DNA from: Winogradskyella vidalii
Lineage (GTDB): Bacteria; Bacteroidota; Bacteroidia; Flavobacteriales; Flavobacteriaceae
Direction of reading: 5' to 3'
DNA: 64,000 nucleotides
Assembly: GCF_013403955.1 (NCBI RefSeq)
Contig: NZ_JABFDG010000004.1
Location: 248,001-312,000 of the forward strand
Shown here: positions 16,807-24,938 of the stretch, piece after piece
Numbering within the stretch: the first letter of the stretch is position 1
Layout: each line of letters opens with the position of its first letter
Made by a program: the position numbers and the translations under genes
The notes under the pieces: model-generated
What the model was told of the DNA's origin: nothing
Databases searched by the model: none
What the model saw: only the letters and a program-made list of their open reading frames with translations

Positions 16807-16829
16807 CTCTGCAACGGTTGGTTGCAGAG
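16807..16829 (+). terminator. Intercistronic hairpin between atpE and atpF
   Basis: Perfect 9-bp arms CTCTGCAAC and GTTGCAGAG around a 5-nt loop, followed by CCTATTTTATTT. The T run is broken, so it is likely a leaky terminator or a 3'-end stabiliser that raises atpE output over the later subunits, as needed for the c-ring stoichiometry. Confidence 0.65.
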
Positions 16830-16874
16830 CCTATTTTATTTAAAAGAATTAAAGAAACATTTATTTAGTATAAG

Positions 16875-17375
16875 ATGGAAACATTAATAAACGATTTTTC
16901 ACCAGGATTATTTGCAGTTCAAACCATATTACTTTTATTATTAATTTTCTTAATGGTAAAGTTTGCGTGGAAACCAATCCTCGGTTCTATTACAGAAAGA
17001 GAAGAAGGTATTCAGGATGCATTAGATGCAGCTGAAAAAGCAAAACGTGAGATGGCAAATCTTCAAGCTGATAATGAAAGATTATTACAAGAAGCACGCT
17101 TAGAAAGAGAAACGATGATTAAGGAAGCACGCGAGCTTAAAACTAAAATGATTGCGGAAGCAGAAGCTGATGCACAGGCACAAGCCCATAAAATGATTGA
17201 GCAAGCACAAGCTGCTATAGAAGGTGAAAAGAAAGCCGCAATGGCTGAGTTAAAAACTCATGTTGCAGGTTTATCTCTAGAGATTGCAGAAAAAGTGGTG
17301 CGTAAAGAATTATCTAACAAAGACAAGCAATTAGAATTGGTTGAAACTATGTTAGGCGAAGCAACCTTAAACTAA
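16875..17375 (+). CDS. atpF: F0F1 ATP synthase subunit b
   Basis: 166 residues. One N-terminal membrane helix (LFAVQTILLLLLIFLMVKFAW) and then a long charged coiled coil, the peripheral stalk, with the KPILGSITEREEGIQDALDAA entry segment typical of subunit b. It connects subunit a to delta. It lies 7 bp before atpH and 89 bp after atpE, with a hairpin in between. Confidence 0.95.
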   Translation: METLINDFSPGLFAVQTILLLLLIFLMVKFAWKPILGSITEREEGIQDALDAAEKAKREMANLQADNERLLQEARLERETMIKEARELKTKMIAEAEADAQAQAHKMIEQAQAAIEGEKKAAMAELKTHVAGLSLEIAEKVVRKELSNKDKQLELVETMLGEATLN

Positions 17376-17382
17376 TCTAGAT

Positions 17383-17919
17383 ATGTCAGGATCAAGAGCG
17401 GCCATACGATATGCTAAAGCAGTTTTAAGTTTAGCAACAGATCAACAATCTACAGATGCAGTAAACAGTGATATGAAATTAATCACTTCTACTATTGCAG
17501 AAAGTGAGGATTTAAGTCAGATGCTTCAAAGTCCTGTAGTAAAAGCTTCAGATAAAAAAGCGGTATTAATGGAGGTGTTTAAAACGGCTAACGTTACTAC
17601 TGTGAACTTAATTGATACTTTAATCGCTAATAAGCGACTAGCTATTTTAAATGATGTAGCTGTAAGTTATACGCAGTTATATGATGAAATGAAAGGAACA
17701 CAAGTTGCTACAGTAACTACAGCAATTCCTTTAAGTGATGATTTAAAAACTAAAGTGTTAGCTAAAGTAAAAGTCCTTACAGGAAAAGACGCAGAAGTTA
17801 CAAACGTAATAGACGAAAGCATTATTGGTGGTTTTGTGTTACGTGTTGGTGATATTCAATATAATGCGAGTATTTCTAACAAATTAAATAAATTAAAAAG
17901 AGAATTTACATTAAATTAA
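17383..17919 (+). CDS. atpH: F0F1 ATP synthase subunit delta
   Basis: 178 residues, full length. N-terminal helical bundle (RAAIRYAKAVLSLA) and C-terminal domain with the family signature IDESIIGGFVLRVGD. It joins the peripheral stalk to the alpha subunits. It lies 7 bp after atpF. The 58-bp gap to atpA is taken up by a short tandem GTCTAA repeat. Confidence 0.95.
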   Translation: MSGSRAAIRYAKAVLSLATDQQSTDAVNSDMKLITSTIAESEDLSQMLQSPVVKASDKKAVLMEVFKTANVTTVNLIDTLIANKRLAILNDVAVSYTQLYDEMKGTQVATVTTAIPLSDDLKTKVLAKVKVLTGKDAEVTNVIDESIIGGFVLRVGDIQYNASISNKLNKLKREFTLN

Positions 17920-17935
17920 AAACGTCAGAAAAGGC

Positions 17936-17972
17936 GTCTAACGCGTCTATTGTCTAACGTCTAATATCTAAA
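17936..17972. repeat. Degenerate tandem GTCTAA/CGTCTAA repeat between atpH and atpA
   Basis: GTCTAA-type units occur at 17936, 17945, 17952 and 17959, ending in ATATCTAA, with small spacers such as CGC and TT. It fills the gap up to 5 nt before the atpA start codon. It looks like slippage-prone filler, but it occupies the ribosome entry region of atpA. Confidence 0.6.
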
Positions 17973-17977
17973 TAAAG

Positions 17978-19558
17978 ATGGCAGAAGTAAAACCAGCTGA
18001 AATATCAGCAATCTTAAAACAACAACTTTCAGGCTTCGAAGCAGGTGCTTCACTAGACGAAGTAGGAACCGTATTAACTGTAGGTGATGGTATTGTACGT
18101 GCTTACGGATTAGCTAATGCACAATATGGTGAATTAGTAGAATTTGAAGGTGGTGCAGAAGGTATCGTTCTTAACCTTGAAGAAGATAATGTAGGTATTG
18201 TACTTTTAGGAACTTCAGTAGGAGTTAAAGAAGGATCTACAGTAAAACGTACAGAACGTATTGCCTCTGTAAAAGTAGGAGAAGGTATCGTAGGACGTGT
18301 TGTTGATACTTTAGGTAACCCAATTGACGGTAAAGGACCTATTGCTGGTGAAACTTATGAAATGCCTTTAGAGCGTAAAGCACCAGGTGTTATCTATAGA
18401 GAACCAGTAACAGAACCATTACAAACAGGTATTAAGTCTATTGACGCTATGATTCCTGTGGGTCGTGGTCAACGTGAGTTGGTTATTGGTGACCGTCAAA
18501 CTGGTAAAACAGCCGTTTGTATTGATGCTATTTTAAATCAAAAAGAATTTTACGATGCAGGTGAGCCTGTATATTGTATATATGTTGCTGTAGGTCAAAA
18601 GGCTTCAACAGTAGCACTTATTGCTAAAACTTTAGAAGAAAAAGGCGCTTTAGCTTACACCACTATAGTAGCTGCAAATGCATCAGATCCTGCTGCAATG
18701 CAAGTATATGCACCTTTTACAGGAGCTTCTATTGGTGAGTATTTTAGAGATACTGGTCGTCCAGCGTTAATTGTATTTGATGATTTATCAAAACAAGCTG
18801 TTGCTTACCGTGAGGTATCTTTATTATTAAGACGTCCACCGGGACGTGAAGCTTATCCTGGTGATGTATTTTATTTACACTCAAGATTATTAGAGCGTTC
18901 TGCAAAAGTGATTAATAATGATGATATCGCTAAAGAAATGAATGACCTACCAGAAGTTTTAAAACCTATGGTTAAAGGTGGTGGTTCTTTAACAGCTTTA
19001 CCAATTATTGAAACACAAGCAGGTGACGTTTCTGCTTATATTCCAACCAACGTAATTTCTATTACTGATGGTCAGATTTTCTTAGATGGTGATTTATTTA
19101 ACTCTGGTGTTCGTCCAGCGATTAACGTAGGTATTTCTGTATCTCGTGTTGGTGGTAACGCTCAGATTAAATCAATGAAGAAAGTATCTGGTACTTTAAA
19201 GTTAGATCAAGCACAATACCGTGAATTAGAAGCATTCGCTAAGTTTGGTTCAGATTTAGATGCGGTGACTTTAAACGTAATTAATAAAGGTAAGCGTAAC
19301 GTTGAGATTCTTAAGCAAGCGCAAAATGATCCTTTCAAAGTAGAAGATCAAGTTGCTATTATCTATGCAGGGTCTAAGAACTTATTAAAAGATGTTCCTG
19401 TAGAGAAAGTTAAAGAATTTGAAAGAGATTATTTAGAGTTCTTAAATGCGAAGCATAGAGATACTTTAGATACGCTAAAAGCTGGTAAATTAACCGATGA
19501 GGTTATTGATACATTAACAAGTGTAGCTAAAGACCTTTCAGCAAAATATAAAGCATAG
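17978..19558 (+). CDS. atpA: F0F1 ATP synthase subunit alpha
   Basis: 526 residues. The nucleotide-binding P-loop is [10 protein letters not shown], followed by [28 protein letters not shown] and the [20 protein letters not shown] signature of alpha subunits. It is a non-catalytic site subunit of the F1 hexamer. Its catalytic partner atpD is not in the window, consistent with the separate atpDC locus common in Bacteroidota. The gene's codon usage looks highly biased, as expected for an abundant protein. Confidence 0.97.
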   Translation: MAEVKPAEISAILKQQLSGFEAGASLDEVGTVLTVGDGIVRAYGLANAQYGELVEFEGGAEGIVLNLEEDNVGIVLLGTSVGVKEGSTVKRTERIASVKVGEGIVGRVVDTLGNPIDGKGPIAGETYEMPLERKAPGVIYREPVTEPLQTGIKSIDAMIPVGRGQRELVIGDRQTGKTAVCIDAILNQKEFYDAGEPVYCIYVAVGQKASTVALIAKTLEEKGALAYTTIVAANASDPAAMQVYAPFTGASIGEYFRDTGRPALIVFDDLSKQAVAYREVSLLLRRPPGREAYPGDVFYLHSRLLERSAKVINNDDIAKEMNDLPEVLKPMVKGGGSLTALPIIETQAGDVSAYIPTNVISITDGQIFLDGDLFNSGVRPAINVGISVSRVGGNAQIKSMKKVSGTLKLDQAQYRELEAFAKFGSDLDAVTLNVINKGKRNVEILKQAQNDPFKVEDQVAIIYAGSKNLLKDVPVEKVKEFERDYLEFLNAKHRDTLDTLKAGKLTDEVIDTLTSVAKDLSAKYKA

Positions 19559-19563
19559 TTGTT

Positions 19564-19586
19564 ATTCCTGCGAAAGCAGGAATCTC
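19564..19586. repeat. Dispersed palindromic repeat, family B (copy 2)
   Basis: ATTCCTGCGAAAGCAGGAAT then CTC, arms ATTCCTGC and GCAGGAAT around GAAA. It lies between atpA and atpG; the further bases up to 19640 (GCCGCATTTAGTGCG) form a second small repeat-like stretch. Confidence 0.8.
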
Positions 19587-19642
19587 ATGTTTGAGTTAAT
19601 ATAATTGAAGCCGCATTTAGTGCGTAATGACAAAAACAGATT

Positions 19643-20503
19643 ATGGCGAATTTAAAGGAAATTAGAAATAGAATATCATCGGTGTCTTCAACGATGCAGA
19701 TTACCAGTGCCATGAAAATGGTATCTGCTGCAAAGTTAAAGAAAGCTCAAGATGCTATTACGGCAATGCGCCCTTACTCTAATAAGTTAACTGAATTATT
19801 GCAAAGCTTAAGTGCAACTTTAGATGAAGACTCTGGAAGTAAATATGCAGAACAACGCGAAGTCAATAAAGTACTTATTGTTGCTGTAACGTCTAACAGA
19901 GGTTTAGCAGGTGCATTTAACTCTAATATTATAAAACAAGTTTCTAAGCTTACAAAGGATACATACGCTAATCAAGATGTATCGTATTTAGCTATCGGAA
20001 AGAAGGCCAATGATGCCTTTAAAAAGACAAACAAAGTTATTGCTAACAAAAGTGATTTGTATGATGACTTAACTTTTGAAAATGTTTCTGAGATCGCTGA
20101 AATGCTTATGGAGAAATTTGTTTCTGGTGAATTCGATAAAATAGAAGTTGTTTACAATCACTTTAAGAATGCTGCTACACAAGTTATACTCACTGAGCAG
20201 TTCTTACCAATAGTACCTGTTGAAAGTGACGAGAATGTAAATTTAGATTATGTTTTTGAACCTTCTAAGTTAGAAATTATTGAAGCTTTAATTCCTAAGT
20301 CTTTAAAAACACAATTGTACAAAGGTATCAGAGATTCTTTTGCTTCTGAACATGGTGCTCGTATGACGGCTATGCACAAAGCAACAGATAACGCTACGGA
20401 ACTAAGAGATCAATTAAAATTAACTTACAATAAGGCAAGACAAGCAGCGATTACAAACGAAATCCTTGAGATTGTTGGTGGTGCTGAAGCTTTAAATAAT
20501 TAA
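19643..20503 (+). CDS. atpG: F0F1 ATP synthase subunit gamma
   Basis: 286 residues, full length. The N-terminal coiled coil has EIRNRISSVSSTMQITSAMKMVSAAKLKKAQ and the C-terminal helix has HGARMTAMHKATDNATELRDQL, the two signatures of the central shaft. It is the last gene of the cluster and is followed 40 bp later by a strong terminator. No epsilon gene (atpC) follows. Confidence 0.97.
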   Translation: MANLKEIRNRISSVSSTMQITSAMKMVSAAKLKKAQDAITAMRPYSNKLTELLQSLSATLDEDSGSKYAEQREVNKVLIVAVTSNRGLAGAFNSNIIKQVSKLTKDTYANQDVSYLAIGKKANDAFKKTNKVIANKSDLYDDLTFENVSEIAEMLMEKFVSGEFDKIEVVYNHFKNAATQVILTEQFLPIVPVESDENVNLDYVFEPSKLEIIEALIPKSLKTQLYKGIRDSFASEHGARMTAMHKATDNATELRDQLKLTYNKARQAAITNEILEIVGGAEALNN

Positions 20504-20543
20504 GCAATTCCCGCATCTGTAGGAAATTCTTAACCAAAATACA

Positions 20544-20575
20544 AAAACCTAACTTTGACGAGTTAGGTTTTTTTT
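20544..20575 (+). terminator. Rho-independent terminator of the atp operon
   Basis: Stem AAAACCTAACT / AGTTAGGTTTT (11 bp, perfect) with loop TTGACG, followed by an uninterrupted T run. It marks the end of the atp transcript after atpG. Confidence 0.9.
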
Positions 20576-20836
20576 ATGTCATTAATTTTTAAGTATTTTT
20601 TTTTAATTGATTAAAACATAGGTGTTTATTACTCTGCGCTAATAGCTGTAAATACTGTGTTTATTTTGTTAATTAGTTTTCGTTAACATCTAAAATTTAT
20701 CATATTACAGTTAAAATTTTAATAAATTAAAGTAAATACTTACTTATTTAAACATTTCAACGTATTAATCAGTTTTTTATGGTTGTTGTTTGAAATAATT
20801 TTTATATTGCAGTCCCAAATCTTAACCTACATTAAT

Positions 20837-21376
20837 ATGAAACTACTAAAAAAGGCGAGTTTCGCCATTATTTTTGCCCTTGTGTTTTCCTTCACTTTTC
20901 AGTGTGCAAGTTCAAAACCAGTAACAACCTCACCAACGTTTGTAAACTCTACATCATTTAAAGTTAAACCCATACAATTTCAAGAATGGTATGCAGGTAT
21001 TAAAGTTGGAGGTACAGGTGTAAATGTTTTTGTTCCTATTTCAGATGTAAGTGATAATATCGAAATTGATAGTATCTACTTCAGAAATCTTAAAGGAAAA
21101 CTTGTAAAAAAAGGCAGTAAATATGTTGCTTTACTAGAGAATGATTCTCCTTATTACACTTTTCAAATTCCAGAAAAACCAAGTGATTACCCATTTACCT
21201 TAACTAATAACGAATGTGCTATTAGCTTTATTGAAAACGGTGTTACTAAGTATTTAAAAGTTCGTGACCTTACAGAGGTTGCAGGTACTTATTATGAAAA
21301 TGGACCACCAACAATCTATGAAAGTGCTACATCTACAATTTTAGCAACAACAGATGATGACGATGCTGATTTGTAA
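20837..21376 (+). CDS. Predicted lipoprotein of unknown function
   Basis: 179 residues. The signal peptide MKLLKKASFAIIFALVFSF ends at a lipobox FTFQC, so the mature protein is probably lipid-anchored. The rest is beta-rich and soluble (IEIDSIYFRNLKGKLVKKG, YYTFQIPEKPSDYPF) and ends with an acidic DDDDAD tail. I do not recognise a named family. The start is placed at ATG 20837, because a longer frame from 20783 would run over the promoter-like TATATTGCAGTC region. It is bracketed by terminators on both sides, so it is monocistronic. Confidence 0.8.
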   Translation: MKLLKKASFAIIFALVFSFTFQCASSKPVTTSPTFVNSTSFKVKPIQFQEWYAGIKVGGTGVNVFVPISDVSDNIEIDSIYFRNLKGKLVKKGSKYVALLENDSPYYTFQIPEKPSDYPFTLTNNECAISFIENGVTKYLKVRDLTEVAGTYYENGPPTIYESATSTILATTDDDDADL

Positions 21377-21397
21377 AAAAATACTACAAATATGTTT

Positions 21398-21431
21398 AAA
21401 AAGCCTTACTGTAAAGTGAGGCTTTTTTTAT
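21398..21431 (+). terminator. Terminator after the lipoprotein gene
   Basis: Stem AAAAAGCCTTACT / AGTGAGGCTTTTT with one G-T wobble and a GTAA tetraloop, followed by T residues. Confidence 0.85.
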
Positions 21432-21497
21432 ATTAAATTAAAACAATAACTTGAGCCGGTATTATTGTGCTAAGTTTTACCTATTGCTGTTTTGAAG

Positions 21498-21530
21498 TTG
21501 ATTAGGTATCAAATTATTTCAATACTTTTG
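21498..21530 (+). promoter_or_regulatory. Promoter of the flippase gene
   Basis: TTG at 21498-21500, a 22-nt spacer, then TACTTTTG at 21523-21530, a perfect -7 box. The TTG start codon of the flippase is at 21551. Confidence 0.65.
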
Positions 21531-21550
21531 AACTCAATTAAACAATTACA

Positions 21551-23008
21551 TTGAGCGGATTTAAATCACTTTTTAAACAAACATTTATCTATGGTTTAGC
21601 TACTGTGCTGCCTAGAATGTTGAGTTTTATTTTAGTACCACTTTATACAGACCCAAGTGTATTGTCGGTTGAAGAGTACGGTCGTGTGTCTTTTATATTT
21701 GCCTATTTTGTATTGTTTAATGTGATTTTGGCCTATGGTATGGAAACTGCTTTCTTTAGGTTTTTTAATAAAGAAGATAATCAGGAAGAAGTTACAAGTA
21801 CATCAACAATATCCTTAATAGTCAGTTCCTTGTCGATTTTAGGTATCGCTTTTCTATTAAGAAATCATATATCTACACTGATAAATATTGAATTGCAGTA
21901 TCTCAACTTGGTCTTTGTTATTTTGTTATTAGATGCTTTGGTTATTATTCCATTTGCATGGTTACGAGCTACAGCAAGACCAATGCGATATGCCATTATT
22001 AAAATTCTAAATGTTGCAGTTAATTTAGGGCTAAATGTATTCCTATTACTATATCTACAAGGTTGGGCAGAAGACCATTCATTTTTCAATAGTATTTATA
22101 AGCCCAACTTTGAAATCAGTTACATTTTCATTTCTAACCTTATAGCAAGCGGTCTAACTTTACTTATATTGTTGCCCTTTTACGCTAAAATCAAATGGAA
22201 CTTCGATACGATTCTCTGGAAAAAAATGATGCGTTATGCGATGCCAGTTCTTATTGCAGGTGTTGCTTACTCTGTTAACGAAACGTTTGATCGTATTTTA
22301 CTAGAATACCTATTGCCGCCTGATACTGCAGATAAACAAATTGGTATGTATTCTGCCTGTTATAAATTAGCTTTATTTATGACCTTATTTGCTACAGCAT
22401 TTCGTCTAGGCATAGAACCGTATTTCTTTAGTCACTCTAAAGCTCAAAACCCACAAAAAAACTATGCTAAAATCTTAGAATACTTTGTAGCCTTAGGCGC
22501 TTTAATTTTATTAGCAGTGGTCATTTTTGCCGATGTTTTAAAACCTTTTATTATTAGAAGTGAAGCCTATTATGAAGCCATGTGGATTGTACCATTCATA
22601 CTTTTAGCTAATTTTTGTTTGGGTATTTATCACAACCTATCGGTTTGGTATAAAGTAACGGACCGCACAAAGTTTGGAGCTTATATTTCTATACTTGGTG
22701 CTCTTGTAACCTTGGCTATAAACTATATTTTAATTCCTATAATTGGTTTTAAAGGTTCGGCCATAGCAACACTTTCCGCCTATAGTATCATGGTTTTATT
22801 ATCATTTTACTTCGGAAGAAAATACTACCCCATCCCTTATAATTTGAAGAAAATAGGTTTGTATCTTAGTGTCTCAATTCTATTTTCATTCGTTTTTTTC
22901 TATAGATATCGCGAAAATTATATGATTGGAATTACAATGTTAATTGTATTTTTGGGATTAGTTATTTCGCTTGAAAAGAACGATATAAAAGAAATACTAA
23001 AAAGTTAA
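21551..23008 (+). CDS. Oligosaccharide flippase (MOP superfamily, Wzx-like)
   Basis: 485 residues with about 14 membrane helices. The start GFKSLFKQTFIYGLATVLPRM and the LVPLYTDPSVLSVEEYG loop are typical of the flavobacterial polysaccharide-biosynthesis flippases. It would move lipid-linked sugar units across the inner membrane. The start codon is TTG at 21551; no ATG lies near and a good promoter is just upstream. Downstream genes on the same strand encode dUTPase, a nucleotidyltransferase and envelope factors, a conserved flavobacterial order as I recall it. Confidence 0.9.
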   Translation: MSGFKSLFKQTFIYGLATVLPRMLSFILVPLYTDPSVLSVEEYGRVSFIFAYFVLFNVILAYGMETAFFRFFNKEDNQEEVTSTSTISLIVSSLSILGIAFLLRNHISTLINIELQYLNLVFVILLLDALVIIPFAWLRATARPMRYAIIKILNVAVNLGLNVFLLLYLQGWAEDHSFFNSIYKPNFEISYIFISNLIASGLTLLILLPFYAKIKWNFDTILWKKMMRYAMPVLIAGVAYSVNETFDRILLEYLLPPDTADKQIGMYSACYKLALFMTLFATAFRLGIEPYFFSHSKAQNPQKNYAKILEYFVALGALILLAVVIFADVLKPFIIRSEAYYEAMWIVPFILLANFCLGIYHNLSVWYKVTDRTKFGAYISILGALVTLAINYILIPIIGFKGSAIATLSAYSIMVLLSFYFGRKYYPIPYNLKKIGLYLSVSILFSFVFFYRYRENYMIGITMLIVFLGLVISLEKNDIKEILKS

Positions 23009-23154
23009 GAATGTTGTTATACTGAGCGACGTGTGTTGCTGAGGCTTTGCCCACTTGCCGTACAGGCATAGTTATGAAGGTTAAAAGCTTAAGAACATTT
23101 AAAGCATTTCAATAAATTAATAAATAAAGATTACCGCTTTTACGGAAAGTAAAT

Positions 23155-23589
23155 ATGAAAATAAAAATTATAAATAAATCCACGCATCAATTACCACATT
23201 ACGAAACCATTGCATCTGCAGGTATGGATTTACGTGCCAACTTATCAGAACCTAGAGTATTAAAACCTTTAGAACGCAGTATTGTTGGTACAGGCTTGTT
23301 TATAGAATTACCTGTTGGTATCGAAGCACAAGTAAGACCAAGAAGCGGACTGGCAGCAAAAAAAGGAATTACCGTATTAAATGCACCAGGAACAATAGAT
23401 GCCGATTATAGAGGCGAAATCGGTGTGATTTTAGTCAACCTTTCTAACGAAGATTTTACCATTGAAAATGGCGAACGCGTTGCCCAATTAGTCATTGCAA
23501 AACACGAACGTGCTGAATGGGAACAAGTCGAAGTCTTGTCGGAAACCGATCGCGGCGAAGGTGGCTTTGGGAGTACTGGAGTTAAGTAA
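23155..23589 (+). CDS. dut: dUTP diphosphatase
   Basis: Hydrolyses dUTP to dUMP, protecting DNA from uracil and feeding thymidylate synthesis. 144 residues, a normal trimeric dUTPase. All five family motifs are visible: [32 protein letters not shown], and [10 protein letters not shown] at the C-terminus. It lies in the envelope cluster, 146 bp after the flippase gene; the gap holds a repeat-like stretch (ATACTGAGCGACGTG). Confidence 0.97.
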   Translation: MKIKIINKSTHQLPHYETIASAGMDLRANLSEPRVLKPLERSIVGTGLFIELPVGIEAQVRPRSGLAAKKGITVLNAPGTIDADYRGEIGVILVNLSNEDFTIENGERVAQLVIAKHERAEWEQVEVLSETDRGEGGFGSTGVK

Positions 23590-23592
23590 TAA

Positions 23593-23656
23593 ATTCCGGC
23601 CAACGCAGGAATCTCAGCATAGAAATTTCCTGCAAGGTTTCTAAAACCTTGTAGAT
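23593..23656. repeat. Compound repeat: family B (copy 3) next to family A (copy 5)
   Basis: ATTCCGGCCAACGCAGGAAT then CTC at 23593-23615 is a diverged family B element. CCTGCAAGGTTT and AAAACCTTGTAG at 23629-23656 are the arms of a diverged family A element. The two families therefore sit side by side in this 169-bp gap. Confidence 0.65.
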
Positions 23657-23758
23657 ATTATTTTATTATAGAATTGGATATTTAATCGTAACCAAACATA
23701 TAAATTAAGTTTAACCTAAAAAGATTTCCACTTTCGTGGAAACGAAAAATAGTTTTCG

Positions 23759-24778
23759 ATGAAAATAATCGTACCAATGGCAGGTCGTGGATCTCGCCTT
23801 AGACCACATAGTTTAACCGTACCAAAACCTTTAATTCCTGTTGCAGGAGAACCAATAGTACACCGTTTGGTAAAGGACATTGCTAAAGTTTTAAAACAAC
23901 CAATAGAAGAAATTGCTTTTGTCTTAGGTGATCCAGCATGGTTTGGAGATGCTGTTGTAGACAGTCTAAAAGCCTTAGCCGAAGGTTTAGGAGCTAAAGC
24001 CTCTATTTATAGACAAGACCAACCTTTAGGAACTGGGCATGCTATAATGAGCGCAAAACCGTCGTTATCTGGGCCCGCAGTTATTGCTTATGCAGATACT
24101 TTAATTAGAGCAGAATTCGATTTAGACCCAACTGCAGATAGTGTTATCTGGACTAAGCGTGTTGCCAACCCTGAAGCATATGGTGTGGTAAAGCTTAATG
24201 ATGAACAAAACATTGTTGAATTGGTTGAAAAGCCTGAAAATTTCGTGAGCGATCAAGCCGTTATCGGAATCTATTACTTTAAAGATGTGGCTGTCCTAAA
24301 AGATAAATTGCAAGAGGTTTTAGATGAAAATGTAATGCATGGTGGCGAATACCAAATTAATGATGGTATAAAACGCATGATGGCTGAAGGGAAAATCTTT
24401 AAAACAGGAACCGTTGATGAGTGGATGGACTGTGGTAACAAAGCCGTGACACTAGATACAAATGCTAAAATGCTTGGCTTCTTAAAAGCCGATAATGAAG
24501 AGCAGTTAGTTGATGCATCTGTTGTTCTAGAAAACTCAAACATTATAGAGCCTTGTTTTATCGGTAAAGGCACGGTTTTAAAAAACACTACAGTTGGTCC
24601 TTACGTATCCATCGGAAAAGATTGTGTGATTGAAAATTCAACCGTTAAAAATAGCTTAATTCAGAATGAGAGCACTATTAAAAATGCTAATTTAGACGAA
24701 GCTATGATAGGTAATCACGTGAAGTATAATGGCGAATTCACTAAAATTAGTATCGGCGATTATACTGTTATAGAATAA
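23759..24778 (+). CDS. Sugar-phosphate nucleotidyltransferase with left-handed beta-helix tail
   Basis: 339 residues. The N-terminal nucleotidyltransferase domain has the activation loop AGRGSRLRPHSLTVPKPLIP and the base/sugar motifs GTGHAIM and YADTL. The C-terminal third shows hexapeptide repeats (IEPCFIGKGTVLKNTTVG, YVSIGKDCVIENSTV), as in GlmU- and RmlA-related proteins. It activates a sugar 1-phosphate as an NDP-sugar for polysaccharide synthesis; the exact sugar is unknown. No CoA-dependent acetyltransferase motif was seen. It lies between dut and a TPR gene. Confidence 0.9.
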   Translation: MKIIVPMAGRGSRLRPHSLTVPKPLIPVAGEPIVHRLVKDIAKVLKQPIEEIAFVLGDPAWFGDAVVDSLKALAEGLGAKASIYRQDQPLGTGHAIMSAKPSLSGPAVIAYADTLIRAEFDLDPTADSVIWTKRVANPEAYGVVKLNDEQNIVELVEKPENFVSDQAVIGIYYFKDVAVLKDKLQEVLDENVMHGGEYQINDGIKRMMAEGKIFKTGTVDEWMDCGNKAVTLDTNAKMLGFLKADNEEQLVDASVVLENSNIIEPCFIGKGTVLKNTTVGPYVSIGKDCVIENSTVKNSLIQNESTIKNANLDEAMIGNHVKYNGEFTKISIGDYTVIE

Positions 24779-24924
24779 CAAATTGCTGCAAAAGTAATAC
24801 ATCAAAGATTCAGCGAAGCTCATCTTAAGACTTTTAGTACTGCTTATATTTGGTATAACTTTTGAAAGTTATTTTATCATGCTGAGTGTGCCTAAGCATC
24901 TATTAAAATGATATGCTCTGTCCC

Positions 24925-24931
24925 AAAGGAG
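24925..24931 (+). promoter_or_regulatory. Strong Shine-Dalgarno site before the TPR gene
   Basis: AAAGGAG lies 7 nt before the ATG at 24939. Such sites are rare in this phylum and none of the other starts in the window that I checked has one this good. Confidence 0.6.
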
Positions 24932-24938
24932 AACACAT

